From the NCBI GenBank assembly GCA_032622095.1, contig CP136068.1, forward strand, positions 150,115,365 through 150,179,364: a DNA stretch of 64,000 bases, given 5' to 3'. The position numbers and the translations under genes are program-made. The stretch is from Siphonodentalium dalli. Lineage: Eukaryota; Mollusca; Scaphopoda; Gadilida; Siphonodentaliidae. This document shows positions 23,335-34,670 of the stretch, in pieces. Each line of letters starts with the position of its first letter. The stretch's first letter is position 1. The notes under the pieces were generated by a model. It ran no database searches. It was not told the origin of the DNA and saw only the letters and a list, made by a program, of their open reading frames with translations.

Positions 23335-23666
23335 CAACTAATTTCGTCTAAATGGGAAAGCATTCTCCATTCTACTGCACTGCGTTCAGTATATAATTTA
23401 TTATTGGACGAGTCTACTGGTGAACTAAGTACACTACTCTTGTATTGGTTATGTAACATTCTACCTCGATATGCCCGCAGTACACCAACTGTGAGATTAA
23501 TTAATCATTCAACTAATTTCATCTAAATGGGAAAGCATTCTCCATTCTACTGCACTGCGTTCAGTATATAATTTATTATTGGACGAGTCTACTGGTGAAC
23601 TAAGTACACTACTCTTGTATTGGTTATGTAACATTCTACCTCGATATGCCCGCAGTACACCAGCTG
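23335..23666 (+). repeat. Tandem duplication, 175-bp period, two copies
   Basis: CAACTAATTTCGTCTAAATG starts at 23335 and again at 23510; about 157 bases are nearly identical (one or two differences), joined by an 18-base spacer. In each copy one frame is open for about 48 codons (KWESILHSTALRS to YARSTPT). The period is not a multiple of three, so the two frames differ. A SINE-like tail (AATCCCAATTAATCAATCAAC) precedes the first copy. Whether this was ever coding is unknown. Confidence 0.7.
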
Positions 23667-23990
23667 CGGGACATCGGGTTAGGATGTAGGTTTCCGAATG
23701 TCAACTATTGGATAATCTGCACTCAATCCAGACAGCCCATGAACTAGGTTAGACCAGGGTGAACCAATGCACAACCTCCATACAACGTCTACCTAAATAT
23801 GAGACAATAGGTGACCTCAACAGTCTACATAAGGTTACAATTTGCTGAGGATAATTTAATTACATTGGTTCAGGTGATCGATTATATCTATATTGAATCT
23901 TGGCTCAGTACGTGATAAAAATATAACAATATGTGTTTTACTCTTGTTTTGCAGATCAATAAGTGTTGGTGAAGCTATTGATAAAATGTG

Positions 23991-24202
23991 CATAATGCCC
24001 TAAATAATCGACTCCTTAACCACAGCAGAATTATGGGTAACTTTTCAGGAAATAGTTGGAAATATGGCTTGTTGCCATTCATCGGAAAGCTCAAAGTGAG
24101 AGCTTTCCGATGAATGGCAACAAGCCATATTTCCAACTAAATCCTGAAAAGTTATCCATAATTCTGCTGTGGTTAAGGAGTCGATTATTTAGGGCATTAC
24201 TG
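23991..24202. mobile_element. Family A palindromic MITE
   Basis: Full length, with the first base block mutated to CATAATGCCC. Arms are otherwise nearly identical to each other. Confidence 0.65.
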
Positions 24203-24539
24203 TAGCTTTTAAAGCTACACATAATGTTCTGGTCTCAGTGGCCCAAAATATCCCCCTCCCTCCACACCAGTGGCTTGGTTGATAAGGTGAATGGCGCATT
24301 AGGCCAGCGATGGTAAAAAATTTATTTATATTGGAATGGTCTATTATTCATATGGAGGGATGTTCAGGAAATATAAGCAGATGACAGATAATACAAATGT
24401 AGAAGGATTCACAGTCATTGGTGGAAAATGTTCAGTTAATAAGTTCCACAAATGGCATATATGGTCACTTGTTGAACTTATTATCTGAACATTTCTGAAG
24501 GGAACTACTCATCAATGAGTAATCAGTAAAAAAATAGGG

Positions 24540-24908
24540 TTAACCCTTTACCCAACAGAAGGGCCCTGTGCCAATGCATTCTCTTATATATGCGAGTCGA
24601 CCATAGGTCGCCTCGCATATATAAGAGAATGCATTGGCTTAACATATTAAAAATTATAAAATTGTCAAAGAATGTAGAACAATATTTTTTTTAGGCCAAT
24701 GCATTCTCTTATATATGCGAGGCGACCTATGGTCGACTCGCATATATAAGAGAATGCATTGGCACAGGGCATAACTGTAACCATCACAATGTGGTCAATG
24801 AGCCGGTTCCAATGCTATCCATATTTGTATGGTTCTATTGAGACAGACCGAAGATATTTTAGGCTGTTGAAGCTTTATTTGGCCGGTTTTGGCCGGTTTG
24901 TTGGGTAA
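24540..24908. mobile_element. Family B MITE lacking its right terminal block
   Basis: The left end TTAACCCTTTACCCAACA is intact. The right end stops at TTTGTTGGGTAA and is followed by GCAGAATTG, so the last AGGGTTAA is lost, next to the 31-bp minisatellite. Confidence 0.65.
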
Positions 24909-24918
24909 GCAGAATTGT

Positions 24919-25135
24919 AACCTCTCTATTGATTACGGTCATATCCTTTAACCTCTCTATTGATTACGGTCATATCCTTTAACCTCTCTATTGATTACGG
25001 TCATATCCTTTAACCTTTCTATTGATTACAGTCATATCCTTTAACCTCTCTATTGATTACGGTCATATCCTTTAACCTCTCTATTGATTACGGTCATATC
25101 CTTTAACCTCTCTATTGATTACGGTCATATCCTTT
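24919..25135 (+). repeat. 31-bp minisatellite, seven copies
   Basis: Seven head-to-tail units of AACCTCTCTATTGATTACGG plus TCATATCCTTT, with only two base changes, in the fourth unit. The near identity suggests recent expansion. It ends 9 bases before the exon-like frame at 25145. Confidence 0.9.
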
Positions 25136-25144
25136 GATCAACAG

Positions 25145-25284
25145 GAATTGCTCAAAAAGTAGGGAAATTGGGTGGTGTTATCATGTGCACCACAAAGATG
25201 ATGGCTGAATTTATTTTGAGAGCAAATGAAGTCACAATTATTCATGCACCTGATAATACTGCTGTTATTCAATTACTGAAGTAA
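25145..25284 (+). CDS. Exon-like open frame, unknown product
   Basis: After TTTGATCAACAG the frame reads IAQKVGKLGG, then MCTTKMMAEF and ends AVIQLLK at TAA 25282-25284; 46 codons in phase 2. The amino-acid composition looks coding-like, but no family is recognised and it does not fit the phase or domain of the DUF4773 gene whose intron it occupies. It may be a terminal exon of a nested or transposon-carried gene. Confidence 0.2.
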
Positions 25285-25499
25285 AGTAGAAGACAAGTCA
25301 CTAGGTCACAATATGTGTTAATTGGTCTACATAATGTATTTGTTTATATAGGTAATATCTCTGGTTTATAGCCATACTTCTTAATGTAGTTCAAAGAGGA
25401 AGAACAAGTCGGGCAGACAAAATACACCAAAATAAACATACTTCAATACTTCAATCTGCTTATAAAAGGGAGGAGGGAGGAGAGTGGTTGGGCCCTAAG

Positions 25500-25501
<2 letters not shown>

Positions 25502-25546
<45 letters not shown>
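25502..25546 (+). repeat. Uninterrupted poly-C run of 45
   Basis: Forty-five consecutive C, preceded by AAGAA and followed by GGGATGG. The exact length may reflect sequencing or assembly error. Confidence 0.8.
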
Positions 25547-25548
<2 letters not shown>

Positions 25549-25663
25549 GATGGTCGAAAAGATTGAGTGATCGTCTCTTTCACCTATAATAATAAATATA
25601 ATGGACTGGTCTGTGTTTGAATAGCGACAGGTGTGCTCTACTTTAATAACCCATTAACCCTTT

Positions 25664-26695
25664 TTATGTGTACCCATACCATGTATGGTACACATAATGC
25701 CGACGTCCGGATCAACCGTCCGTCTGTCCGTCGAGCCGTCCGTCTGTGTGTGCGTCCGTCCGTCTGATGTCTGTTCATGTCATAACTTGAACAGTAGTGC
25801 TCGGATCTCAATGAAATTAGGTATGGATGTTCACTACTATGAGGACATTGTTCGGATTTTCCATTCTAGAGTTATTCATCTTTGTTTATCTGGAAATAGT
25901 GGCTTTTTGGTCCGTCTGGTGTCTGTTCATGTTGTAACTTCAACAGTTGGGCTGAGATCTCAATCAAATTTGGTGTGGATGTTCACAACTATGAGGACAT
26001 TAAATAGAGGGTTTCCATCGTTTTGTTCGGATTTTCCATTCTAGAGTTATTCATCTTTGTTTATCTTGAAATGTTGGATTTTTGGTCCGTCTGGTTTCTG
26101 TTCATGTCATAACTTGAACAGTAGTGCTCGTATCGCAATGAAATTTGGTACGGACGTTGACTACTATGAGAGCATTCAATAGAGGGTTCCATCGTTTTGT
26201 TTTGATTTTCCATACTAGAGTTATTCATCTTTGTTTATCTGGAAATGTTGGCTTTTTGGTCTGTCTGGTGTCTGTTCATGTCGTAATTTCAACAATTGTG
26301 CTGGGATCTCAATGGAATTTGGTATGGATGTTCACTGCTATGAGGACATCAAAAAAAGGGTTCCATCGTTTTGTTTGGATATTCCATTCTAGAGTTATAC
26401 ATCTTTGTTCATCTGGAAATGTTGGCTTTTTGGTCTGTCTGGTGTCTGTTCATGTTGTAACTTCAACAATTGTGCTGGGATCTCAATGGAATTTGGTATG
26501 GATGTTCACTGCTATGAGGATATTCAATAGGGGGTTCCATTGCTTTGCACCGCTCTTCCTTTCTAGAGTTATATGAAAATGCTGATTTCTGGGGCCATAT
26601 GTCTGAGTATAGCCATCATAAGTTATAGATGTGCCCGCACTAGGCGGTATGCCACGAGGGGGTATGCGCCGGACGACAGTCCATCTCTTGTTTTA
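25664..26695 (+). repeat. Family G element with five internal repeats
   Basis: The 5' hairpin is TGTACCCATACCATGTATGGTACACA, then a GTCCGTC region. Five internal units of about 150-190 bp follow, each with GTCTGTTCATGT, ATCTCAATG(A/G)AATT, GATGTTCACT and TTCTAGAGTTATTCATC. The end reads GACAGTCCATCTCTTG|TT, close to the ends of the copies at 13821 and 26825. Open frames in it follow the repeat and are not taken as genes. Confidence 0.55.
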
Positions 26696-26824
26696 TATAA
26701 TGTAAATTTTACTAGCACCACATCAGTTGCCTATTCTCAAGATTGGTCAGTGATAAACATACTTTATCCACCGCTCACTACGTCTATTGACTACATAAAG
26801 CCTGCCTAATAAACGTTACGTTTA

Positions 26825-27935
26825 TTATGCCCCCGACTTGAAGTCGGCGGGTATATAGTTGACGTCTCTGTCGAGCCGTACGTCCGTCCGTCCGTACAAA
26901 CATTTTGCATTATTGTTCAGCAACCGCTGGGAAGATTTAACTGATATTTGGTATGGTGATAGAGCAGCATGGGGGAACAGCTACATGCATAGCGCGGGTT
27001 TCGTCCACCTTTCGTCCACCCATTTTCACCAGAGTTATGGCACTTTTTTTACTTAGAAAATTCAATTTATTCCGTCCGTACAAACATTTTGCATTATTGT
27101 TCAGCAACCGCTGGGCAGATTTAGCTGATATTTGGTATGGTGATAGAGCAGCATGGGGGAACAGCTACATGCATAGTGCGTGTTTCGTCCACCCATTTTC
27201 ACCAGAGTTATGGCCCTTTTTTTACTTAGAAAATTCAATTTTTCTCTTGTTTTTTGGGTTTCCAGATGATAGCGTGAGCTTTGGTGGTACGATTGCAAAT
27301 CCCGTATTTTTGTGGATCAGTTATATGAAAATACATGTCAAGTGCGAATTTGGGTATGATCTGATGATTTTTGCCTGAGTTATGGCCCTTTTTTCAACTT
27401 AGAAAATTTCAATTTTGTCCGTCTGTACAAACATTTTGCATTATTGTTCAGCAACCGCTGGGCAGATTTAGCTGATATTTGGTATGGTGATAGAGCAGCA
27501 TGGGGGAACAGCTACATGCATAGCGCGGGTTTCGTCCACCCATTTTCACTAGAGTTATGGCCCTTTTTTGACTTAGAAAATTCAATTTTTTCTAGTTTTT
27601 TGGGTTTCCAAATGATAGCGTGAGCTTTGGTGGTACGATTGCAAATCCCGTATTTTTGTGGATCATGCAGTTATATGAAAATACATGTCAAGTGCGAATT
27701 TGGGTATGATCTGATGACTTTTTCCCAGAGTTATGGCCCTTTTTTCAACTTAGAAAATTTGAATTTTTGCTTGTTTTTGGGTTTCCGGATCGCTTGTTTT
27801 TGGGTTTCCGGAATTTCTAGTATGAACTTCTTTTGGAATGGTCATATAGACCTCCTCGGATATCCGCAGTTTCGTCCATGCTTAATCCGAATTGCTACGG
27901 TCGGGGGCAAATGCCACACGACAGCGTACCTCTTG
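26825..27935 (+). mobile_element. Family G element with TTATGCCCCCGA end
   Basis: Starts A|TTATGCCCCCGACTTGAAG, where CCGACTTGAAGTCGG is a hairpin, and ends GCGTACCTCTTG|TT. Internal units begin at about 26882, 27071 and 27417 (ACAAACATTTTGCATTATTG), the last two sharing about 340 bp. It probably belongs to the same rolling-circle-like class as 13821-14613. Confidence 0.55.
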
Positions 27936-28362
27936 TTATGTCAATGTAGCTTTATTAGGTCAAAGTAGCTTTATTAGGTTAGTACTACATGTACTTTTAT
28001 GACGTAATTCGATATGCAAATTGCGCAGGTAACTACTAGGGACGTCAACTGGCCTTAATGACGTCATTGTGATTTCAGAACATTTTTATCGTGTATAATT
28101 CACTAAAATAATTCGTAAAATGTTATATGTTTTAGCTCTAAAACATCTATAAATCCTCAGAAAAAGTCTGCTTATAATAAATGTAAAAATGCCAACGGAC
28201 TATTTCGCTCTAAGCTGCACTCCGGTTTTCCCACGGCATGAATGCTAATTGGTTTGCTTGACCTAATAAATGTAATGCCGTCATTGAAGTAACGAATGTA
28301 AAACTGAGGAAAATGACAGATTTACCTCACAAAAGGCAACTTTTGTGCGATGGATAAATAAA
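27936..28362. other. No gene recognised
   Basis: A 17-base direct repeat GTCAAAGTAGCTTTATTAGG-like pair sits at 27940-27980. No exon is supported. Confidence 0.35.
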
Positions 28363-28512
28363 ATATGTAGCTAATGTTGTCGCTTAAACTGTTTTATGTC
28401 CGCTCGGGGGATTTGGCATCTATTGGACTCGGCACAGCCTCGCTCAATATATGCTCAAACCCCCCTCACGGACATAAACAATTTAAGCGACGATACTAGC
28501 TACATATTCTAT
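28363..28512. repeat. Inverted repeat, arms of about 43 bases
   Basis: AAATATGTAGCTAATGTTGT to TTTTATGTCCG (left) is mirrored by CGGACATAAACAATTTAAGC to AGCTACATATTCT (right), with a 60-base loop. Ends resemble a small MITE, but no target duplication is seen. Confidence 0.5.
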
Positions 28513-29364
28513 ATTTCTATTGTGAGATGCGCTACAGCGCTTGAGCGCACAAATGAAAAAAATGTGCAAGTATGTGCGCATGCAGTGATAATTTTATCTC
28601 TCATAACTTCATTGAATCCAAGTAGCATGTAAAGGGGTGTTTAGATGAACAGGGTCTGTGCTGGACAGAAAGTTTCATGTGCCAAATGTTGTGCCATTTA
28701 CCATTTTTTGTGCCACTTTAAATTTGGGTGTGCCAAACAGACCTGTATAATCTCCCGTTTTTGCCGGCGAGTATCCAGATTTGAGGCTTTTAACCCCGCG
28801 CTCCCTTAAATTTCATATAGTCTCATGATTTTGCGAAATACAAGTAATAAACAAAATTATTTAAGAAATTTGATGCCCGTAACCAGGAAGTAAATAGGCA
28901 AGTCTCGTGAGTAAGTCTCACTAGCGAGATTCCCGCTATGACGGGTGTGTGTGTTCTATTGTCTATACCTGATAGGCTTATTATATGTCGTGGGGGTTTA
29001 TTACATGCAATGTAATTACTGTGTTGACTTTACCAGCTTGCCTTGTTGTGACCTCCAGATCAATTCTGTTCAAAACTAAATAAAAGATTTTTTTTTTATC
29101 ATTTATTCGTTAAAATATTTGAATATATGGCAGTTTATTTTTATTGGGGAGTATTACTTGTTCGTACTCAAATGGTGCATATATATATCCTTATTCACCG
29201 TAAGTGATAAAGGCTTTCTTATGTAAACGAATCCGTTGCATTGAAATTGGACAGATAATACCACTAAGGCATTCAGATGACGCCAATGCATCTATTATGT
29301 TGTATCCTTTAGCGCACCAATGGAGAAACTCTATTTTCAACTCAATGCATACCTTATACAGCAA
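28513..29364. other. No gene recognised
   Basis: AT-rich intron sequence. TGTGCCA repeats near 28690-28735 are the only local pattern. Confidence 0.35.
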
Positions 29365-29764
29365 TTAACCCTTTACCCAACAGAAGGGCCCTGTGCCAAT
29401 GCATTCTCTTATATATGCGAGTCGACCATAGGTTGCCTCGCATATATAAGAGAATGCATTGGCTTAACACATTAATAATTATAAAATTGTTAAAGAATGT
29501 AAGAAAAAATGGTAAAAAGTGTTAAAAAAAGATTTTTTTTAGGCCAATGCATTCTCTTATATATGCGAGGCGACCTATGGTCGACTCGCATATATAAGAG
29601 AATGCATTGGCACAGGGCATAACTGTAACTATCACAATGTGGTCAAGGAGCCGGTTCCAATGATATCCATATTTGTATGGTTCTATTGAGACAGACCGAA
29701 GATATTTTAGGTTGTTGAAGCTTTATTTGGCCGGTTTTGGCCGGTTTGTTGGGTAAAGGGTTAA
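29365..29764. mobile_element. Family B piggyBac-type MITE
   Basis: Complete, with TTAA at 29365-29368 and 29761-29764 and the same 18-base ends and mirrored hairpins as the 10621 copy. Few differences from the other copies point to recent activity. Confidence 0.75.
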
Positions 29765-30156
29765 GCATGTGCGTCATGATGTTTTTTGTTGTCAATCGAT
29801 GGCAGCTTAGTCTTCTGAAGCGAAGGAAATTTGACTTGCATTTATGATAATAAATATTCATCTGTTGGTATTTGACAGGTTTGGCATCATACTAGAATTA
29901 ATTTATTACAGATAGAATGATTTGCAATATTGCATGTATTTAAATATTGAACTTATTGGCTACAATCAGAAGCTCTGTGTTTTAAAGCAACACATACGTG
30001 TGATTGGTTCAGTTTATCGCAATGGACCAATGCAATGCAGCTTAGAAACACTATAAATACCCTGATATATAATTTGTCCTTTTGGAACTAGTGATTTCAT
30101 AATTATTTCCTCAGTAATTTGTAATCTCACAAATCTTTATAATATTTCCATTTTAG

Positions 30157-30404
30157 CTGGTGAACCACCCAAGGTCTGTCTAGGTTCGTTCTCCAAGGTT
30201 GTCGACCTGTGTATCATATTCACAGATATGGTGTTTAAAGTCACTCCACATGATGACCATAAAACGCAGCTGCTGGGATGTCTCGATTTTGGACTTAATT
30301 TATTCAACAAGACACTGACCCAGATACCAGTCAGTTGCTTTCAAATTCCTAGCAAGCAGCATCACGACAGTCAACTAAAGGCTCTTGGTAACTGGGTGCC
30401 ATAG
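30157..30404 (+). CDS. DUF4773-type secreted protein, last exon
   Basis: The acceptor CCATTTTAG ends at 30156. Two bases complete the alanine codon begun at 10498, and the frame then runs GEPPKVCLGSF, DLCIIFTDMVF, LLGCLDFG, and VSCFQI to TAG at 30402-30404. The GxPP-x-C motif and the three following cysteines have the spacing expected for the second half of a DUF4773 domain, which confirms that the exons at 8858, 10441 and 30157 belong together. One more sequon (FNKT) is present. After the last Cys there is a short His/Lys-containing tail. Ten cysteines in all fall in the domain, suggesting disulfide pairing in an extracellular protein. Confidence 0.8.
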
Positions 30405-30464
30405 CAACAGAATGTAGGCTCACAGATTTTAACTAACTAGGTCATACTGTGAGAATGACACCCA

Positions 30465-30470
30465 AATAAA
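30465..30470 (+). promoter_or_regulatory. Polyadenylation signal of the DUF4773 gene
   Basis: AATAAA lies 60 bases after the TAG at 30404, the first such hexamer after the stop. Confidence 0.55.
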
Positions 30471-31004
30471 CCCGGAGCATGTCAACAACAAGCCTGGAAA
30501 TAAGACCAAAAAAACATTATTTGAGTCTCAGACAATTTGTTTTTTTAATCAATGAGGGAGGGAGAACTTTATTTTTATTTTTTATTTTTTTTAGACAACA
30601 TAAGCATGGATTATGATAGTTTGCCTTGTCTATAAATTGACACCTCTTCATTATGACATGTGATCCTAAATTTCCTCCAGTGCCTTTCAATTGTTCTGGA
30701 GTTAGTTACAATTAGTACACTAGACTATGATTATCAGCTAATCATTTTCGTCAATGTAGTCATCTTCTTAATGTTCTAGGTCACTATATGTATACATGAT
30801 AGGCAATCTTCATACATTGTTAAGAGTTCATGTATTTTGCAATTAATGCTCAATATGTATGGACATTTTGGTAAAACTTGCCAAAATAAATTTGAAAAAA
30901 AATGGAAAAAAGACTATTTTTGTCATAATATAAAACATCTAAATAAAACGTCCAATTTGGGCCATTTATTTCAATGTGGCGGTGTCTGAGACTAACATAA
31001 TATT
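30471..31004. other. No gene recognised
   Basis: AT-rich 3' flank of the DUF4773 gene with poly-T stretches. Confidence 0.35.
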
Positions 31005-31259
31005 CAAGCCTTGAAATAGTGTGTCTGTCATTTGCAGAATGAGGTCCCCAGAGGGAGAATTTAGTGATGCTACCCCGCATAGCGGGTTAGCATCACCAAA
31101 TTCACCCTCTGGGAACCTCATTCTACTGAGTTGTAAGCAGAATGAGGTCCCCAGAGGGTGAATTTGGTGATGCTAGCCCGCTATGCAGGGTAGCATCACT
31201 AAATTCACCCTCTGGGGACCTCATTCTGCAAATGACAGACACATTATTTCAAGGCTTGA
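31005..31259. mobile_element. Family E MITE with 8-bp target duplication
   Basis: Ends CAAGCCTTGAAATAGTGTG and CATTATTTCAAGGCTTG enclose two inner palindromes (GAGGTCCCCAGAGGG). ATAATATT lies directly outside both ends, an 8-bp target duplication as made by hAT transposases. Confidence 0.75.
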
Positions 31260-31321
31260 TAATATTTATTATTTGGCCTAAGCATTTGGTCACGGTCAAT
31301 GACTGGCTGAAAATGCCCATA

Positions 31322-31780
31322 TGTGACCCGCCATATCAAATCCAGTCGTAAGTTGGAATTTTTTTTACCCTGTGCCAATGCATTCTCTTATATATGCGAG
31401 TCGACCATAGGTCGCCTCGCATATATAAGAGAATGCATTGGCCTAACAATTTTTTACAATTTTAATAATTTGTTCTTGTGTTCTTTAACAATTTTATAAT
31501 TTCACCCATACAGAGCCCCAGACAAACATGAGCAGACGACACTCTTCTATATGCTTCTATATATGTGTGGGGCTCCTTGCAGGGTAATGGATGTATTTTA
31601 TTTTATATCCTAAAAATTGTAAGAAACATTTATTTAGTAAAAATGATAAAAAGTTGTTAGGCCAATGCATTCTCTTATATATGCGAGGCGACCTATGGTC
31701 GACTCGCATATATAAGAGAATGCATTGGCACAGGGTAAAAAAATCCCGACTTACGACTGGATTTGATATGGCGGGTCACA
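31322..31780. mobile_element. Family B' element, TA-flanked, with the shared hairpins
   Basis: Inverted ends of about 32 bases (TGTGACCCGCCATATC... and ...GATATGGCGGGTCACA) with TA on both sides. Inside, next to CCCTGTGCCAATGC and GCACAGGGTAAAAAAATC, sit the same two mirrored 67-base hairpins as in family B. So an element with a different terminus and target uses the same hairpin module. Confidence 0.75.
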
Positions 31781-31782
31781 TA

Positions 31783-32372
31783 TGACCGATGCATGTCTGT
31801 CATTATGACCCGTGCCGATTTATCTACTATGCACATGTAGAAATGATATCTGGGTAGTTCAGTTGCAAGTATTAACGAATGCATGTGCCATGTTCTTCAA
31901 GTTTTTATTTCACTTTCAAAATGGCAAAAGAATTTGCTCAATTGAGTTTTTTCTTCAAATAAACAAATCGCTATAAATGGTACGACTTTCGAATAGTACC
32001 CACCATCTGGTTACATAAAAAAAAAAAAATCTCGGCCAGTTTTTGTGTTCGATTTTTGTTGGATTAACCATTACCAGGGCTTATTATAATTAAAGTTGTA
32101 TTTGACACATTCATGGAAAAATACTGTATAGTAGTTTATTAGCTATAAAGTGGTTTGAACAACATTAGTGAAATTTACTTCATTTTTTGCAAGGCACCAA
32201 ATAATTTTATTTTATAAGATACCTGGATATATACTTGTAAATTTATTTGACAGGCACAAGTTATTAATGACCAGCACAAACCAGTTAGTACCTGACATTT
32301 TGTCTGGCACCAAACTTTGATTTATTTCCAGGCTTGGTCAACAAGAAACCCAGATGAACCCCTGATAAAATG
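31783..32372. other. No gene recognised
   Basis: AT-rich, with a 13-base A run near 32017. A degraded family E tail may be present near 32325. Confidence 0.35.
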
Positions 32373-32637
32373 TTAACTCTTTCATGGTGGGAGCAGCGCT
32401 GGTGCAGCATTAAAGACTCTGTGCCAGTGCATTCTCTTATATATGCGAGTCTCTCATAGGGAGCGTCACATATATAAGAGAATACATTGGCCTAACAATA
32501 TTTACCTTGACCTGGTGAGCCAGTGTATTCTCTTATATATGCAAGCCTCCCTATGGGAGACTCGCATATATAAGCGAATTCACTGGCACAGGATTTTTAA
32601 TGTTGCACCAGCGCAGCTCCCATCATAAAAGGGTTAA
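32373..32637. mobile_element. Family C piggyBac-type MITE
   Basis: TTAA at 32373-32376 and 32634-32637. Ends of about 45 bases pair imperfectly (CTGGTGCAGCATTAAAG with TTTTTAATGTTGCACCAG). Two hairpins of the shared module, diverged in their loops (GTCTCTCATAGGGAGCG and CTCCCTATGGGAGAC), flank the spacer TTTACCTTGACCTGGTGAG. Confidence 0.7.
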
Positions 32638-32730
32638 TATAAATCAGGTGTCTGTATGTCCAGGGTTCTTGTGTTCTCATGGGTTTCTTGTAGATTCCAG
32701 GTTTTTTGGATGTCGTTCATCCAATGTGTA

Positions 32731-32920
32731 CAGTAATGTCCTAAATAATCGAATCCTTAACCACAGGATTTAGTCGGAAATATAGCTTGTTGCCATTCAT
32801 TGGAAAGCTCTCAGTGAGAGCTTTCCGATGAATGGCAACAAGCCATATTTCAGACTAAATCCGGAAAAGTTATCCATAATTCTGCTGTGGTTTAGGAGTC
32901 GATTATTTAGGGCATTACTG
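32731..32920. mobile_element. Family A palindromic MITE
   Basis: TA-flanked; about 20 bases of the left arm (the GCAGAATTATGGG block) are deleted. Confidence 0.65.
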
Positions 32921-33104
32921 TAGGTACCACATTTACTGGTCCCTGACTATAAACCCTAACGACTTACACCAGCTAATGATATTATATATATGAAGGGGTC
33001 AAACATTTATGGATTGATACACAGGTTGGCAGAATGTTCACAGAGTTCAGTCAAAAGTGGCAATGGGTACACACGATTTAATAAGTGTTTCTTACCCATT
33101 CTCG

Positions 33105-33190
33105 CCCACTTTGCAGGGTAACATCACTATATTCACCCTCTGTGGACCTCATTCTGCAAATGTCCGGCACCATATTTTGAGGCCTGGATA
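33105..33190. mobile_element. Family E fragment
   Basis: Only one inner arm and the end remain (CATCACTATATTCACCCTCT to TTTTGAGGCCTGG). Confidence 0.45.
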
Positions 33191-33445
33191 AAATTCCCAC
33201 TTGTATGGGCATTATTTGGTTCTGTACATTTATTACAGGGTAATTTTTGTATCAAGATTTGAGGATTTCTCTGTCACTAAAACAGAAGCATTGCATTTTT
33301 AAATCCACAGGGATAATGGTACAGTGTGGAGCAGTATGTAAATTCCGTATATGATTGGCCATGCAGCGTATGAAAATTCCAAAATGGTTCCACCCTATAT
33401 GTTATTCCACCCTTTACTATTATTTGGTTCTGAAGAGTATTGTAA

Positions 33446-33902
33446 TTTAAAGGTACTCAATCCGATCAGACGGTCCTCATATTATCAAGATACAACAACA
33501 ACAACATTTCTTCAAATACGCTATAGTTATCAGAATCAATTTATTGCAACAAAATAATGCTAACCACTGTCAACTATGGTATCAAATTTTAAAAAACATG
33601 TCATTTATCAACTTTTTGTTCAACAAAATATGGCCGTATTATGACAAAACTTGGCCGTATTACCACTTGATTTTAGAGTTATCCATCTTAATCCGCAATT
33701 TCATCCTAGACCATCCGTTTGACCACGTGTTTCTGGGCCACATTTAATTGCATATCTCGAGAAATAATAAACTTCAAAAATCGTTATCTGATTACTCTGA
33801 GCTTTGATGGGTGGGTTCCTCGACTCGATTCAAATATTTTTTACCCCCGAAGCCAAAGAAATAGCAATTTAGGAGCGTTAATTCGGATTGAGTACCTTTA
33901 AT
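33446..33902 (+). mobile_element. Family F element, complete
   Basis: Begins TTTAAAGGTACTCAATCCGA and ends CGGATTGAGTACCTTTAA, inverted ends of about 19 bases. The shared interior order is AACAACAACATTT, GTATCAAATTTT, TTTAGAGTTATCCATCTT, GAGCTTTGATGGGTGGGTTC and TTTTTTACCCCCGAAGCC. Confidence 0.6.
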
Positions 33903-34142
33903 TTCTCTATATTTGAACTTTCGATTCGAGCACTTCTGTAAGATCTTTTATTTTTTGCACTTTGTTACCAGTTTTACTATTTAAAGCTACTTGGTGATTT
34001 GAAGTCGGAAATTTTTTTTAGATTTTTTTTTTTTGCATGCTTTTCTGGTTCCGGGCATCAATACTTTTATATGGGCTTTATATGCCACAGAAAGACTTAT
34101 ATGAGTTATAGACATTTATGTAATTTAGAATAATCACTAACT

Positions 34143-34333
34143 CGCGGCCATATTGGATCCATCCAGCCCCGTTCTGTGGTTCTAGTCCTATAGGTCAAAG
34201 TTCTGGAGTAGCATTTCCAAATATGGAGCTTTTTAATATTCATGACTTCCATATATGGAAATGCTACTCCAGAACTTTAACCTATAGGACTAGAACCACA
34301 GAACGGGGCTGGATGGATCCAATATGGCCGCGA
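34143..34333. mobile_element. Near-perfect palindromic MITE, arms of about 88 bases
   Basis: The left arm runs CGCGGCCATATTGGATCC to GGAGTAGCATTTCC and the right arm mirrors it with only a few differences around a short loop (CTTTTTAATATTCATGA). It is single-copy in this window. No clear target duplication. Confidence 0.65.
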
Positions 34334-34670
34334 CATGAATGATAAGGCCTGACTTATCTTCAACATGGGACAATAAAACACATTCATTTTTAGTCAATTC
34401 CTGAAACATTGGTTCAAAGTTTTCTCCTCTTAGAGCTCAAATAAATACAAATTCTGTGTTCTCAAGCACTACCGTTGTCACTAAAATTTTCTTTTGAAAC
34501 GCGTTTTCAAACATTTTTTTCGATATTTTCTGTTAGAAATATTGGATTTGAACAATGGAAATGAATTTTATTTTTCTGGAGTATATTTTTCAGATCTAGA
34601 AAAAGATATATAAATAATTGAGATCCATTGGCCTGAGAACACAAATATTTTATTTTAATGGCCCTAAGTA

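Larger units (their letters stand above)
10499..30156 (+). other. 19.7-kb intron of the DUF4773 gene, packed with transposons
   Basis: It lies between the donor at 10499 (GTGAGT) and the acceptor at 30155-30156 (CCATTTTAG). Inside are family A, B, C, E, F and G elements, the two tandem Helitrons, a 31-bp minisatellite and a 45-base C run. No additional exon is needed to keep the frame. An exon-like frame at 25145-25284 ends in a stop and does not fit this gene's phase or domain. Confidence 0.7.

Noticed and set aside
24919-25135. 31-bp repeats resembling a CRISPR array
   Set aside because: Units are directly adjacent with no spacers, and the sequence is eukaryotic.
26145-26576. 143-codon frame with repeated protein units
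   Set aside because: The protein repetition reflects the family G DNA repeat unit; all frames show it and copies elsewhere are broken.
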